NCBI RefSeq assembly: GCF_000012625.1
Contig: NC_007516.1
Location: forward strand, 2,232,001-2,296,000
Direction of reading: 5' to 3'
Source of the DNA: Synechococcus sp. CC9605
GTDB lineage: Bacteria; Cyanobacteriota; Cyanobacteriia; PCC-6307; Cyanobiaceae
Length of the DNA stretch: 64,000 nt
In this document: piece by piece, positions 27,845-38,232 of the stretch
Layout of the letters: every line of letters starts with the position of its first letter
Position numbering within the stretch: the first letter of the stretch is position 1
The notes under the pieces: generated by a model
Told to the model about the DNA's origin: nothing
The model's input: the letters and a program-made list of their open reading frames with translations, nothing else
Database searches by the model: none
Position numbers and translations under genes: made by a program

Positions 27845-30183
27845 CTCGTGCCCACCCGGGCAATCCCGATCACATCCGCCATCGAGCGGATCTGATCCAT
27901 GGTGCGGCTGAGCTGATCGGCACCCTCCAACTCAACCCGGAGATCAATGCGGGCCGGCTTGCCAGCGGCGGTGGTCACCCGAGCATCACTGACGTTGATG
28001 GCCCCATCGGAGAGACGCAGCAGAATGTCTTTGAGGATGCCAACGCGATCGATCACCTCGATTCGCAGCTGCACCGGGAAACGCTGTTTCTCCTGTTCGG
28101 CGTGGGCGGTGTTCCAGCGCACGGGAAGCCGCCGTTCCCGCGGAATCGTCTCTACGTTGGAGCAGTCCTGCCGGTGAATGGTGATGCCATGGTTACCGAG
28201 GGCAACAGTGCCCACGATCAACTCACCCGGCAACGGACTGCAGCAGCCACCAAGGCGGTAGTCCAAGCCCTCCAGCCCTAGAATCGCCCCTGCGCCAACG
28301 GAACGGTCCGCCGCCGGATCCCGCGATGGCACCAACGCCGCGGCCACGTCTTCGTTGCTGGGAGGGGCCTGCTGCTGCTCCGCCAGCAGACGCATCTCCT
28401 CGCGCAAACGGTTGAGCGCCTGCTGCAGCGTGACGTCTCCAAATCCCAATGACGCCAGAAGGTCTTCGGTGGTTGGCACATTGCAGCGCTGCGCCACCCG
28501 CTGCATCGCCTCACTATTCAGCAAGGCATCGAAACCATCACGGCCCAGCTCCCGCTCCAGCAGATCCTTACCCCGTTCAATCGTTTCGTCTCGATGGCTG
28601 CGCTTGTACCACTGGCGAATGCGATTGCGGGCCGTCGGCGTGGCGACGAAGTTCAGCCAATCGAGGCTGGGGTGGGCCGTCTTGCTGGTGAGCACCCGAA
28701 CGAAATCACCGTTCTGCAGCGGCGTCGGCAGCGGACACAGCCGATCGTTGATGCGAACGCCATGGCAGTGGTTGCCCACCTCGGAGTGGATGCGATAAGC
28801 GAAGTCGACGGCGGTTGCCCCCTTGCGCAAACCGAGCACATCACCTTTTGGGGTGAACACAAACACCTCTTCGTCGAAGAGGTCTTCCTTGATCGAGGAG
28901 AGGTAGTCGTTGTGATCGTCGTTTCCGCCTTCCTGTTGCCAATCCACCAGCTGCCGCAGCCAGTTGAACCGCTCCGCATCACTGCTGCTGCTGGCCGGTG
29001 AGCCGCCTTCCTTGTATTTCCAGTGGGCCGCAATCCCGAATTCGGCCACATGATGCATCTCAAGCGTGCGGATCTGCACCTCGATCGGGCGATGCCGACC
29101 GATCACCGCCGTGTGCAGGGATTGATAGCCGTTGGGTTTCGGCAACCCGATGTAGTCCTTGAAGCGACCGGGAATCGGGCGGAAGGTGTCGTGAACCACC
29201 GCGAGGGCGCGGTAGCAGCTCTCGACATTGGGGGTAAGGATCCGCAACGCCGCCACGTCGTAGATCTCGTGGAACTCCTTCTGCTGGCGCTGCATCTTGC
29301 TCCAGATGCCAAACAGATGTTTGGGGCGACCACTCACCTCACAGTGGTCTAGGCCAGCCCGTTCCAGCCGCTCGTTCAGCAGCCCCACCGTGACGCCAAG
29401 GCGTTGCTCACGCTCGCTGCGCTTGGTGGCCACCTCCTCCTGAATCTCGCGGAAGGCCTCCGGTTCCAGCAATTTGAAGGCCAGATCCTCAAGCTCCCAC
29501 TTGAAGCGGCCGATGCCGAGGCGGTTGGCGAGGGGGGCATAGATCTCGCGGGTTTCGCGGGCGATCCGCTGACGCTTCTCTTCCTTCAACGCACCCAGGG
29601 TGCGCATGTTGTGCAAGCGGTCGGCCAGCTTCACCAACACCACACGGATGTCGCTGGCCATCGCCAGGAACATTCGCCGCAGATTCTCCGCCTGAGCTTC
29701 CGTGCGGTCGTTGAAGTGGATACCGCCGAGCTTGGTGACCCCCTCCACCAGTTCACGCACCTCGGAACCGAAGTGCAGCTCGATCTGATCGGGGGTGACG
29801 TCGGTGTCTTCGACCACGTCATGGAGGAACCCCGCAGCGATGACCGGAGCACTGGCACCGATGTCACGCAACAGATCAGCCACCGCCACCGGATGGACGA
29901 TGTAGGGGTCTCCACTGGCCCTGAACTGTCCCTCGTGGAGCTGAAAGCCGAAATCAAAGGCCGACACCAGCAACGCCTCGGCATCGGTGGGGCAGCTCTG
30001 GCCAATGCCGGGGGGCACATTGGCGATGCACTCCCTCAACCACTCAGGCAGAGCGATGCCGTAGTCGTCTGGATGACGGATCGGATGACGCCTGACTTCG
30101 GGCAACGCGCAGCCCACCGTGGCCGAACCCGTGCTGGTTCGGGGTTCTTTGGGTGTGGAGGCAGCGTTGAGCATCCGACCCAT
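27841..30183 (-). CDS. spoT: Bifunctional (p)ppGpp synthetase/hydrolase (RelA/SpoT)
   Basis: Long RSH protein of 780 residues for the stringent response. The HD hydrolase domain is seen in AAGFLHDVVEDTDVTPDQI and LVKLADRLHNMRTL, then ETREIYAPLANRLGIGRFKWELEDL, the synthetase domain with YQSLHTAVIG and EVQIRTLEMHHVAEFGIAAHWKYKEG, a TGS domain (VFVFTPKGDVLGLRKGATAVDFAYRIH) and a C-terminal ACT domain. Both activities should be present, because HD and the synthetase motifs are intact. ATG 30183 or ATG 30174 may be the start; a short gap separates it from the divergent ABC gene. Confidence 0.94.
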   Translation of the reverse strand: MGRMLNAASTPKEPRTSTGSATVGCALPEVRRHPIRHPDDYGIALPEWLRECIANVPPGIGQSCPTDAEALLVSAFDFGFQLHEGQFRASGDPYIVHPVAVADLLRDIGASAPVIAAGFLHDVVEDTDVTPDQIELHFGSEVRELVEGVTKLGGIHFNDRTEAQAENLRRMFLAMASDIRVVLVKLADRLHNMRTLGALKEEKRQRIARETREIYAPLANRLGIGRFKWELEDLAFKLLEPEAFREIQEEVATKRSEREQRLGVTVGLLNERLERAGLDHCEVSGRPKHLFGIWSKMQRQQKEFHEIYDVAALRILTPNVESCYRALAVVHDTFRPIPGRFKDYIGLPKPNGYQSLHTAVIGRHRPIEVQIRTLEMHHVAEFGIAAHWKYKEGGSPASSSSDAERFNWLRQLVDWQQEGGNDDHNDYLSSIKEDLFDEEVFVFTPKGDVLGLRKGATAVDFAYRIHSEVGNHCHGVRINDRLCPLPTPLQNGDFVRVLTSKTAHPSLDWLNFVATPTARNRIRQWYKRSHRDETIERGKDLLERELGRDGFDALLNSEAMQRVAQRCNVPTTEDLLASLGFGDVTLQQALNRLREEMRLLAEQQQAPPSNEDVAAALVPSRDPAADRSVGAGAILGLEGLDYRLGGCCSPLPGELIVGTVALGNHGITIHRQDCSNVETIPRERRLPVRWNTAHAEQEKQRFPVQLRIEVIDRVGILKDILLRLSDGAINVSDARVTTAAGKPARIDLRVELEGADQLSRTMDQIRSMADVIGIARVGTS

Positions 30184-30239
30184 CGGGTCAATCCATGGTA
30201 TTCAGTGCAGGACCCCCTGTCGCTCCTGTTGCACTGTTC

Positions 30240-31835
30240 ATGGGCCGGCCTGTTCTGGAACTCGAACAGCTGCGCTTGCGCTACCCCGGCAGCGAGTCGT
30301 GGACGCTGGATGGACTGAATCTGAGCCTTGAACCGGGGGAGACCCTCGCCTTGGTGGGATCTTCGGGCTGCGGCAAAAGCACGGTGGCGCGGGCCGTGAT
30401 GCAGCTGCTGCCCCAGGGAACGCTCTGTGAAGGACGGCTGGCTTTGACCGGCCAGGATCCACGCCAACTCAGGCGACCGCAGTTGCGGCAGCTGCGGAGC
30501 AAGACCGTGGGTCTGGTGTTTCAGGACCCGATGACGCGGATGAATCCGCTGATGAGCGTGGGCGGCCATCTGATCGACACCCTCAAAGCCCACCGGCCTC
30601 AAACCAGCACCGCGGGGCACCGGGAACGGGCCCGGGAGCTGCTGGAGCGGGTGGGCATCGGGGCCAACCGCTTCCGCGCTTACCCCCATGAGCTCAGCGG
30701 TGGGATGCGACAGCGCCTGGCCATTGCCTTGGCGATTGCCCTGGAACCACCGCTGCTGATCGCCGACGAACCCACCACCAGCCTGGATGTGGCGGTGGCC
30801 GGGCAGGTGATGGCGGAGCTCAGCGGCCTCTGCCAGGAACTGGGCAGTGCCCTGCTGCTGATCAGCCACGACCTTGCCATGGCCGCTCGCTGGTGCGACC
30901 GCATGGCCATGCTCGACGGTGGACGCAAGGTGGAAGACGGCCCCAGCCACCAGCTGCTCACCCGGCCGCAGTCATCCGTCGGGCAACGGCTGGTGGCCTC
31001 CGCCCAGGCCCGGGAAGGGGGACGCTCTCCGGAACGTCCCGACAACAGCAACGTGCTGCGGGTGGAGGAGATGCGCTGCTGGCATGCCGTGGGTGGCGCA
31101 CCTTGGGCGCCCCTCTGGCTGAAGGCGGTGGACGGGGTGAGTTTCGAGCTCAGGGCCGGGGAAAGCCTGGGGGTGGTGGGGGCCTCCGGCTGTGGGAAAA
31201 GCACTCTCTGCAGGGCCCTGATGGGGCTCAACACCATCCGCGGCGGACGGGTCGACCTGCTGGGCCAAGACCTGCTGAACCTGCGCGGAGAAGCACTGCG
31301 AACGGCCCGGCGAGCCCTCCAGATGGTGTTTCAGGACCCACTGGCCTGCCTGAATCCGGCCCTGCAGGTGGCGGATGCCATCGCCGATCCGTTGCTGATC
31401 CATAGCCTCTGCTCCAAGGCCGCAGCCCGAGAGGAGGCCCGGCGCCTGCTGGAGCGGGTTGGCCTCAGCCCGGCCGAGCAGTTTCAAGATCGCCTGCCGA
31501 AGCAGCTTTCCGGCGGCCAGCAGCAGCGGGTGGCCATCGCCCGCGCCCTGGCGTTGAAACCCAAGGTGCTGATCTGCGATGAGAGCGTCAGCATGCTCGA
31601 TGCAGAAGTGCAGGCGGATGTGCTGGCGCTACTGCGGGAGCTGCAGAAGGAGTTGGGGCTCGCAATCGTGTTCATCACCCACGACCTCTCGGTGGCCAGT
31701 GGCTTCTGTCACCGGGTGATGGTGCTGGACAAAGGAAAAGTGGTTGAAGAGGGCCCTGGAGACCGAATCTTCAGCGCACCTCAGGCGCCGATCAGCCGAA
31801 CTCTCGTGGAGGCCTGTCCAAGGCTGCCGCGGTAA
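30240..31835 (+). CDS. Fused peptide/nickel-type ABC transporter ATP-binding protein
   Basis: A 531-residue protein with two ABC ATPase domains in one chain, like DppD and DppF fused. Domain 1: Walker A LVGSSGCGKST, signature ELSGGMRQRLA, Walker B LLIADEPTTSLD. Domain 2: VVGASGCGKST, QLSGGQQQRVA and VLICDESVSMLD. It would energise an oligopeptide or glutathione-type importer in the inner membrane; permease and binding protein are not nearby. ATG 30240 (GRPVLELEQLRLRYPG) is preferred to an upstream in-frame start at 30195. Confidence 0.9.
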   Translation: MGRPVLELEQLRLRYPGSESWTLDGLNLSLEPGETLALVGSSGCGKSTVARAVMQLLPQGTLCEGRLALTGQDPRQLRRPQLRQLRSKTVGLVFQDPMTRMNPLMSVGGHLIDTLKAHRPQTSTAGHRERARELLERVGIGANRFRAYPHELSGGMRQRLAIALAIALEPPLLIADEPTTSLDVAVAGQVMAELSGLCQELGSALLLISHDLAMAARWCDRMAMLDGGRKVEDGPSHQLLTRPQSSVGQRLVASAQAREGGRSPERPDNSNVLRVEEMRCWHAVGGAPWAPLWLKAVDGVSFELRAGESLGVVGASGCGKSTLCRALMGLNTIRGGRVDLLGQDLLNLRGEALRTARRALQMVFQDPLACLNPALQVADAIADPLLIHSLCSKAAAREEARRLLERVGLSPAEQFQDRLPKQLSGGQQQRVAIARALALKPKVLICDESVSMLDAEVQADVLALLRELQKELGLAIVFITHDLSVASGFCHRVMVLDKGKVVEEGPGDRIFSAPQAPISRTLVEACPRLPR

Positions 31836-31839
31836 GCCG

Positions 31840-32841
31840 TCAGCCCGACGCGGCGCGACGTCTCAACACTCCCAGCAACTTCTCCATCACCGGCGGCAGG
31901 GGGGCTTCAAACATCATCCGCTCTCGGGTGATCGGATGGTCGAGCCCCAACTGCACGGCATGCAGGGCCTGACCAGGCAGCTCGATCGGCAATTTGCGAC
32001 AGCGGCTGTAGGTGGGGTCCCCAACCACGGGGTGATTCATGTGGGCGCAGTGAACCCGGATCTGATGGGTCCGTCCGGTGTCGAGCTTGAAGCGCAACAG
32101 GGAGTAGTCGCCAAGACGCTCCACCAGGGTCCAGTGGGTGCATGCATACCGACCGTTTTCGCTGCTCACCACCGCGTACTTCTTGCGATCCGCCGGATGA
32201 CGGCCAATGGCGCCGACGATCGTGCCGGAATCACCGCCGGGCACGCCATGAACGACCGCGAAATACTCGCGGGAGGCGATTCGTTTCTGGATCTGAACCT
32301 GCAGCCGCACCAGGGCCTCCTGGCTCTTGGCAATCACGATGCAGCCGGTGGTGTCTTTATCAAGGCGGTGCACGATCCCAGGCCGCAGCTTGCCGCTGAT
32401 GCCGGGCAGGTCGGGGCAGTGATGCAGCAGGCCATTCACCAGTGTGCCGTCCTTGTTGCCTGGCGCCGGATGCACCGTCAGTCCGGCTGGCTTGTTGAGC
32501 ACGATCAGATGGTCGTCCTCAAACAACACATCCAGATCCATCGGCTCCGGCTTGAGGTACGGCAGCGGTTCCGGTGGCGGCATCCAGAGCTGCACCTCAT
32601 CGCCCTGGCGCAGGGGTGTTTTGGCCTTGCCGGTCTTGCCGTTGACGCGCACATAGCCCGCGTCGATGAACTTCTGAATCCGGGCGCGGCTCTGCTCGGT
32701 GCGCTGGCTTACCAGCCAGCGGTCCAGCCGCATCGGCAACGGCTTGGGATAGGCCAGCGTCAACAGCTCGCCCTCCCCTTCGCCAAAGCGATCCGTGAAG
32801 GTCTCCTCCGGCAGCGGAGGACGTTTCCAATGCGGGCTCAT
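31840..32841 (-). CDS. rluD: 23S rRNA pseudouridine synthase RluD family, with S4 domain
   Basis: A 333-residue enzyme with an S4 RNA-binding domain (RLDRWLVSQRTEQSRARIQ... about 40-95) and the RluA catalytic core: VLNKPAGLTVHPAPGN, IVHRLDKDTTGCIV with the intact catalytic Asp, and TGRTHQIRVHCAHMNHPVVGDPTY. This contrasts with the altered HRLGR copy at 2724-3671. It overlaps rbgA by 4 nt upstream. Confidence 0.92.
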   Translation of the reverse strand: MSPHWKRPPLPEETFTDRFGEGEGELLTLAYPKPLPMRLDRWLVSQRTEQSRARIQKFIDAGYVRVNGKTGKAKTPLRQGDEVQLWMPPPEPLPYLKPEPMDLDVLFEDDHLIVLNKPAGLTVHPAPGNKDGTLVNGLLHHCPDLPGISGKLRPGIVHRLDKDTTGCIVIAKSQEALVRLQVQIQKRIASREYFAVVHGVPGGDSGTIVGAIGRHPADRKKYAVVSSENGRYACTHWTLVERLGDYSLLRFKLDTGRTHQIRVHCAHMNHPVVGDPTYSRCRKLPIELPGQALHAVQLGLDHPITRERMMFEAPLPPVMEKLLGVLRRRAASG

Positions 32842-33704
32842 GCCGGCAGCTCCAGGGCGATGCTGCCGAGGGCGGATTTACGGAAATCATCCAGCAACCG
32901 CTGGGCCATGCGCGCTGTCTCACCGGAGGTGTGGCGGGCTGCTGCGGCATCCAGCCAAAAGGCGGGGTCGGCCGTTTCACCGCTAAGGGGAATGCCGTAG
33001 CGCTCCTGCAGCAGCGGAATCGTCACGCCAGCTGCAGCCTGGGATTCCACATCCAGCAGCAACTGCAGGAAGGCCTGGGCCACCAGCTCACCGTCGTAGG
33101 CGGCCTGGCCGATGTCGTCGCAAAGGGCCAGCCGCAGGGCCGCCTGCTGGTCATCGAGCCGAGGCGGCAGCACGCCAGGGGCATCCAGGAGATCGAGGTC
33201 TTGTCCCAGACGCACCCAGCGCAGGGTGCGCGTCACCCCTGCCCGCCGGGCACTGGCCACCACCTTCTGCCGCACAAGACGGTTGATCAGGGCCGACTTA
33301 CCCACGTTGGGGAATCCCAGAGTGAGGGCTCGCACCGGCCTGGGCCGCATGCCCCGGTTGCGGCGGCGTTCGTTGAGCTGGTCGCCGGCACGAATCGCGG
33401 CCTGCTGCACCTGCTTCACGCCGGTTCCGGCCTTGGCATCACACCAAACCGTCTTCTGACCCTGAGCCTTGAACCAGGCCTCCCAGGCCTCCTTGGCCGC
33501 CGCGGTGACCATGTCGCGCCGGTTGATGACCAACAGATGCTGTTTGCCCTTCAACCAACGATTGAGATGGGGATGCCCCGTGGCGAGAGGGATGCGGGCA
33601 TCACGCACCTCAATCACCAGATCAACCTTGTCGAGATGGCGTTTGAGCTGCTGCTCCGCCTTGGCGATGTGGCCGGGGTACCACTGGATCGTTGGGGTGC
33701 TCAC
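32838..33704 (-). CDS. rbgA: Ribosome biogenesis GTPase YlqF/RbgA
   Basis: Circularly permuted GTPase that acts in 50S subunit assembly. From GTG 33704 the 288-residue product begins TPTIQWYPGHIAKAEQQL, with G4 as NRRD and G5 region CDAKAG before G1 GFPNVGKSALINRL and G3 LDAPGVLPP. The C-terminal ~90 residues form the helical domain. ORF extension upstream to 33992 overlaps pgk on the other strand and lacks family similarity, so it is rejected. Confidence 0.93.
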   Translation of the reverse strand: MSTPTIQWYPGHIAKAEQQLKRHLDKVDLVIEVRDARIPLATGHPHLNRWLKGKQHLLVINRRDMVTAAAKEAWEAWFKAQGQKTVWCDAKAGTGVKQVQQAAIRAGDQLNERRRNRGMRPRPVRALTLGFPNVGKSALINRLVRQKVVASARRAGVTRTLRWVRLGQDLDLLDAPGVLPPRLDDQQAALRLALCDDIGQAAYDGELVAQAFLQLLLDVESQAAAGVTIPLLQERYGIPLSGETADPAFWLDAAAARHTSGETARMAQRLLDDFRKSALGSIALELPA

Positions 33705-33822
33705 GAACGCAAACGCACAGAACAGACGGCCAGCCGGAACAGATTCACTTTGAACGCGCTGGCGCCATTGCCATTCACACGGGTTAATCTCACCCCGTTT
33801 TCTTACCGCACGACACAACCCT

Positions 33823-35028
33823 ATGGCGAAGCGTTCCCTGGCCAGCCTCAACGCCGGCGACCTGAGCGGCAAACGCGTTCTCGTGCGGGTTGACTTCAAC
33901 GTGCCCCTGAACGACACCGGTGCGATCACCGACGACACCCGCATCCGTGCCGCCCTGCCCACGATCAACGACCTAATCGGCAAAGGCGCCAAGGTGATCC
34001 TGTCCGCTCACTTCGGCCGTCCCAAGGGCCAGGTGAATGACGCCATGCGTCTCACCCCCGTGGCCGCTCGCCTGAGCGAACTGCTGGGCAAGCCCGTGGC
34101 CAAGACCGACAGCTGCATTGGCCCCGACGCCGAAGCCAAGGTGGGCGCCATGGCCAACGGCGATGTGGTGCTGCTGGAGAACGTGCGTTTCTTCGCTGAA
34201 GAGGAGAAGAACGAAGCCGGTTTCGCTGAGAAACTCGCAGGCCTGGCTGAGGTGTACGTGAACGACGCCTTCGGCGCCGCCCACCGTGCCCACGCCTCCA
34301 CCGAGGGCGTGACCAAGTTCCTCAAGCCCTCCGTCGCCGGCTTCCTGATGGAGAAGGAACTTCAGTACCTGCAGGGTGCCGTGGATGAGCCCAAGCGTCC
34401 CCTGGCTGCCATCGTCGGCGGCTCCAAGGTGAGCTCCAAGATTGGCGTGCTCGACACCCTGATCGACAAGTGCGACAAGGTGCTGATCGGCGGCGGCATG
34501 ATCTTCACCTTCTACAAGGCCCGCGGCCTCTCGGTGGGCAAGAGCCTGGTGGAAGAGGACAAGCTGGAACTGGCCAAGGAGCTGGAAGCCAAGGCCAAGG
34601 CCAACGGCGTGCAACTGCTGCTGCCCACCGACGTGGTGCTGGCCGACAACTTCGCCCCCGATGCCAACAGCCAGACCGCTGACATCAACGCCATCCCCGA
34701 TGGCTGGATGGGCCTCGACATCGGCCCCGACTCGATCAAGGTGTTCCAGGAGGCCCTGGCCGACTGTCAGACCGTGATCTGGAACGGCCCCATGGGCGTG
34801 TTCGAGTTCGACAAGTTCGCTACTGGCACTAACTCCATCGCCACCACCCTGGCCGACCTGAGCGGCAAGGGCTGCTGCACGATCATCGGTGGCGGTGACT
34901 CCGTGGCAGCCGTCGAGAAGGCAGGACTGGCCGAGAAGATGTCCCACATCTCCACCGGCGGCGGCGCCAGCCTCGAACTGCTGGAAGGCAAAGTGCTGCC
35001 CGGCGTGGCTGCCCTTGACGCCGCCTGA
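33823..35028 (+). CDS. pgk: Phosphoglycerate kinase
   Basis: Glycolysis and Calvin-cycle enzyme of 401 residues. [66 protein letters not shown], the [17 protein letters not shown] loop and [11 protein letters not shown] followed by [15 protein letters not shown] are all present. Codon use is strongly biased to C-ending codons, as expected for a highly expressed gene. A 118-bp gap to the divergent rbgA should hold its promoter. Confidence 0.98.
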   Translation: MAKRSLASLNAGDLSGKRVLVRVDFNVPLNDTGAITDDTRIRAALPTINDLIGKGAKVILSAHFGRPKGQVNDAMRLTPVAARLSELLGKPVAKTDSCIGPDAEAKVGAMANGDVVLLENVRFFAEEEKNEAGFAEKLAGLAEVYVNDAFGAAHRAHASTEGVTKFLKPSVAGFLMEKELQYLQGAVDEPKRPLAAIVGGSKVSSKIGVLDTLIDKCDKVLIGGGMIFTFYKARGLSVGKSLVEEDKLELAKELEAKAKANGVQLLLPTDVVLADNFAPDANSQTADINAIPDGWMGLDIGPDSIKVFQEALADCQTVIWNGPMGVFEFDKFATGTNSIATTLADLSGKGCCTIIGGGDSVAAVEKAGLAEKMSHISTGGGASLELLEGKVLPGVAALDAA

Positions 35029-35036
35029 TCAGCGGC

Positions 35037-35405
35037 TCAGGCCTCGAGCCTGCGGCCGTTGGCAGCGGGTTTTCCGGCGCGCGCCGGAAGCCCCAGCTGA
35101 TTCCGCACTTTGTTCATGTATGCCCGGTAGTCCTGCTTGAGGGACTTCCGGGCTTTTTTCTTGTCCTTGCGGCACATCTTGAACTCATCCAGTGATGAGG
35201 CCGCATCAACGCAGATCTGATGGCTCTGCAGCAGATCAAGTCGACGCTGGTAGTTGTCCTTGAACCAGGTCTTGCGGGCCTGGAACAGCACTTCGGCCTG
35301 CGCGGGAGACTCGTCACGACCGGCCGCATCCGATGGAGCGATCGTGATCACCGGGGCCGCCAACAGGGCAGCGAAAGCGAGGGAAGCCGTGGAGATGCGC
35401 ATCAT
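35037..35405 (-). CDS. Hypothetical small secreted protein
   Basis: A 122-residue protein with a signal peptide (about 1-26, ending PSDAAG) and a mature part rich in Lys and Arg with two Cys residues (QICVDAASS and KMCRKDKKKARKSLK) that could form a disulfide. The basic helix around KKKARKSLKQDYRAYMNKV is notable. No family recognised. It converges on pgk with an 8-nt gap. Confidence 0.65.
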   Translation of the reverse strand: MMRISTASLAFAALLAAPVITIAPSDAAGRDESPAQAEVLFQARKTWFKDNYQRRLDLLQSHQICVDAASSLDEFKMCRKDKKKARKSLKQDYRAYMNKVRNQLGLPARAGKPAANGRRLEA

Positions 35406-35474
35406 TCAGACCATCGGGATAGATCCATTCTGGAGTGATCCGTCAATCAGGATCTGATTGCTTCGCCGTGAGTC

Positions 35475-36362
35475 ATGACCAGATGTGACCTGAGCCTGGG
35501 CTTCGTGGGGTTGGGGGCTCTTGGCTTGCCCATGGCGATCAACCTGCACCGCGCAGGGTTTCCACTACGCGTGCACACCCGCAGCCGTAACGCCGAAACC
35601 AGCGCGGGGCTCGAGGGTGCGATTCGGTGTTCCAGCCCAGCCGACGCCAGTACTGGCGTGGATGTGCTGCTGCTCTGCGTCAGCGACGATGCAGCCGTTG
35701 AAGAGGTGTTGTTCGGCCCCAACGGTGCCGCATCACAGCTGAGCGATGGCAGTGTGGTGCTGGATTGCTCCACCATTGCTCCCGCCACAGCCCAACGCTG
35801 TGGGGAACGCCTGGCAGGCCAGAACGTCCATTACCTGGATGCCCCCGTCACCGGTGGCACGGAAGGCGCCAAACGCGGCAGCCTCACGGTCCTGGTGGGA
35901 GGAGCCAGCGAGCTTCTGGAACGAGTTCAGCCCATCCTCGAGGTAATTGGAGGCTCCATTCATCACTTCGGCGGCGTGGGGCGGGGGCAGCAAGTGAAGG
36001 CCGTGAACCAGGTGCTGGTGGCCGGCAGCTATGCCGCCGTCGCCGAGGCGGTGGCCCTGGGCCAGCAGCTCGATCTACCGATGCCACAGGTGATCGATGC
36101 CCTCAAAACCGGCGCCGCCGGCTCCTGGGCCCTCGAACATCGAAGCACCGCCATGCTGAACGGCAGCTACCCCCTAGGCTTCCGACTCAGCCTGCATCGC
36201 AAGGATCTCGGGATTGCCCTTGATGCAGCCAAGGCCGTCCAACTGGATCTGCCCGTCACCACGCTGGTGGAACAGCTGGAACTCGATCTGATCACCAATG
36301 GCCATGGTGATGAGGACGTGTCCGCCCTGCACCGCTGGAACCAAACGAGGCAGGAGAGCTAG
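35475..36362 (+). CDS. NAD(P)-binding beta-hydroxyacid dehydrogenase family protein
   Basis: A 295-residue 3-hydroxyisobutyrate/6-phosphogluconate dehydrogenase-like protein. The nucleotide fold starts GFVGLGALGLPMAINLHRAG, with VVLDCSTIAPATAQ, YLDAPVTGGTEGAKRGSLTVLVGG as the substrate strand, and the catalytic Lys in GQQVKAVNQVLVAGS. The substrate could be 3-hydroxyisobutyrate, tartronate semialdehyde or glyoxylate/succinic semialdehyde; sequence motifs do not discriminate. The 3' end overlaps the next gene by 4 nt. Confidence 0.85.
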   Translation: MTRCDLSLGFVGLGALGLPMAINLHRAGFPLRVHTRSRNAETSAGLEGAIRCSSPADASTGVDVLLLCVSDDAAVEEVLFGPNGAASQLSDGSVVLDCSTIAPATAQRCGERLAGQNVHYLDAPVTGGTEGAKRGSLTVLVGGASELLERVQPILEVIGGSIHHFGGVGRGQQVKAVNQVLVAGSYAAVAEAVALGQQLDLPMPQVIDALKTGAAGSWALEHRSTAMLNGSYPLGFRLSLHRKDLGIALDAAKAVQLDLPVTTLVEQLELDLITNGHGDEDVSALHRWNQTRQES

Positions 36363-37096
36363 TTGCTGCTGACCACCCTCACCCTCTTGGTGGCCGTCAC
36401 CACCCCATCGGGATGCACCAACATCAGGGCCCAGGACTGCGAACCTGGTTGCTGCGGTGCCTGAACGCTCTTGAACAACCCACCACCACCCTGGGGCGCC
36501 AGCGTCAGATTGGGGCGCATCTGAGCCAACAGCTGCTCATCAGTGAGGTTGATCAAGCCACCCGCCACCAAGGCCTGGCCCAGCGGCTCTTCAACAATCA
36601 AGTCGACGTCGTAGCGACTGCCAGTGAGCACTACATCGGGGATGGCGACCTTGACGGCCAAGGGGCGTTCACCGCTGCGCAGCAACGACTCCTGGGCCAA
36701 CAGTTCCTGTTCCACCAGCTGACCATTGTCCAGACGAATCGCTATCTCTTCGCTGGCCTCCAGGGCATAAGTCAGCCCCTCGGATTCAGCGACACCCCGC
36801 ACCCGCAGGCTCAGGGTCGGGCGGCCATCCGGCGTGGGCGCTGCGGGTTTCACTTGCCAGGTGACCTCGGGGAAATCCTGCTGGAATCGTGCAAAGCGCT
36901 CGGTCAGCACCGGCTGCAGATCAACGCTGGTCAGCGTGTCGAGCGCTGACGCACTGCCACTGTTCAAGGCTGTTTGCAGGCGATCACTGAAACGTTCCAA
37001 GGCACTTCCTTCGCGAGCGGACTGCGCGACGGAATGGGTTGGCGACAACAGCATCGCCATGGCCGAGACGAGCGTGACTCCCAGGAAACGACGCAC
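36359..37096 (-). CDS. Hypothetical secreted protein
   Basis: A 245-residue protein with a signal peptide (about 1-24, ending SVAQSA). The mature part alternates hydrophobic and polar residues in a beta-rich pattern (LSLRVRGVAE, LAVKVAIPDVVLTGSRYDVDLIVEEPLG, MLVHPDGVVTATKRVRVV). It is probably periplasmic. No family recognised. It is divergent from murG with a short gap. Confidence 0.65.
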   Translation of the reverse strand: MRRFLGVTLVSAMAMLLSPTHSVAQSAREGSALERFSDRLQTALNSGSASALDTLTSVDLQPVLTERFARFQQDFPEVTWQVKPAAPTPDGRPTLSLRVRGVAESEGLTYALEASEEIAIRLDNGQLVEQELLAQESLLRSGERPLAVKVAIPDVVLTGSRYDVDLIVEEPLGQALVAGGLINLTDEQLLAQMRPNLTLAPQGGGGLFKSVQAPQQPGSQSWALMLVHPDGVVTATKRVRVVSSN

Positions 37097-37154
37097 GGGC
37101 CGGAACGCGACAACCCAATTAAGTTAGGCCTGGTGAGCGGTGACGGCCGACGCA

Positions 37155-38231
37155 ATGACCCGGCTTCTGATCGCCGCCAGCGGCACCGGCGGCCATCTCT
37201 TCCCCGCTCTAGCAGTTGCTGAAGCCGTTGAAGACCTGTGGCTTGTGAGCTGGGTTGGCGTGCCCGATCGCCTCGAAACACAACTGGTGCCAGAACGCTT
37301 TGGTTTGGTGTGTGTGAACGCCGGTGGGCTGCAGGGTCGCGGGCTCAAAAAGCTGCTGCAGCTGCTGCGGCTGCTGCTCGCCAGCGTCAGCGTGCGGCGA
37401 GCGATCCGGCGAAACGCGATCGACGCGGTTTTCACAACAGGCGGTTACATCGCCGCCCCAGCGATCCTGGCGGCGCGTTGGTGCTGCATTCCCGTGGTGC
37501 TGCATGAATCCAATGCCATCCCGGGGCGGGTCACCCGATTGCTGGGTCGCTTCTGCAGCGCCGTGGCCATCGGCCTCCCCGCAGCCGCCAAGCGCATCCC
37601 AGGCAGCCAGCCAGTGCTGACGGGAACACCGGTGCGTTCCAGCTTTCTGACCCCACAACCCCTGCCGAGCTGGGTCCCCCATGGCGCCGGGCCGCTCCTG
37701 GTGGTGATGGGCGGCAGTCAAGGCGCCGTTGGCCTCAACCGGATGGTGCGTGCGGCGGTGCCGACCCTGTTGCAGCAGGGCTGCCGCGTGGTGCACCTCA
37801 CCGGCGACAACGACCCCGACATCGAGCAGCTGCAACACCCACAATTGGTGGAACGCCGCTTCAGCGATGAGATTCCCGGGCTGCTGCAACATGCTGACCT
37901 GGCCATCAGCCGCGCCGGGGCCGGCAGCATCAGTGAACTGGCGGTCTGCTGCACCCCAGCCGTGCTGGTGCCATTCCCGCAGGCGGCAGACCAGCACCAG
38001 GAGGCCAATGCCGCCTGTGCGGCATCCCTCGGTGCGGCCGTGATCGTGCATCAACACGAGCCGGAGCAACCCGTGTTGCTGTCCACCGTGCAAAGGCTCC
38101 TGGCCGTGAAGCTGGAGCAGCCCGATTCAGCATCCGACCCGCTCGCTCAGATGCGTGAAGGCATGCAGGCCCTGGCGGAAAGGGATGCCGAACGGCAGCT
38201 GGCGGCCTTGCTTCAGACGCTGGTGAAGTGA
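37155..38231 (+). CDS. murG: Undecaprenyldiphospho-muramoylpentapeptide beta-N-acetylglucosaminyltransferase
   Basis: Adds GlcNAc to lipid I to form lipid II at the inner face of the membrane. The 358-residue product has [19 protein letters not shown], the [15 protein letters not shown] loop, [27 protein letters not shown] and [34 protein letters not shown], all MurG motifs. ATG 37155 is the family-consistent start; ATG 37140 is five codons upstream. Confidence 0.96.
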   Translation: MTRLLIAASGTGGHLFPALAVAEAVEDLWLVSWVGVPDRLETQLVPERFGLVCVNAGGLQGRGLKKLLQLLRLLLASVSVRRAIRRNAIDAVFTTGGYIAAPAILAARWCCIPVVLHESNAIPGRVTRLLGRFCSAVAIGLPAAAKRIPGSQPVLTGTPVRSSFLTPQPLPSWVPHGAGPLLVVMGGSQGAVGLNRMVRAAVPTLLQQGCRVVHLTGDNDPDIEQLQHPQLVERRFSDEIPGLLQHADLAISRAGAGSISELAVCCTPAVLVPFPQAADQHQEANAACAASLGAAVIVHQHEPEQPVLLSTVQRLLAVKLEQPDSASDPLAQMREGMQALAERDAERQLAALLQTLVK

Positions 38232-38232
38232 A

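Noticed and set aside
32931-33893. 320-codon plus-strand frame opposite rbgA
   Set aside because: Antisense shadow of the GTPase gene; no independent start signal or family.
33973-34947. 324-codon minus-strand frame opposite pgk
   Set aside because: Antisense shadow caused by strong codon bias in pgk; translation is His/Gly/Val-rich without motifs.
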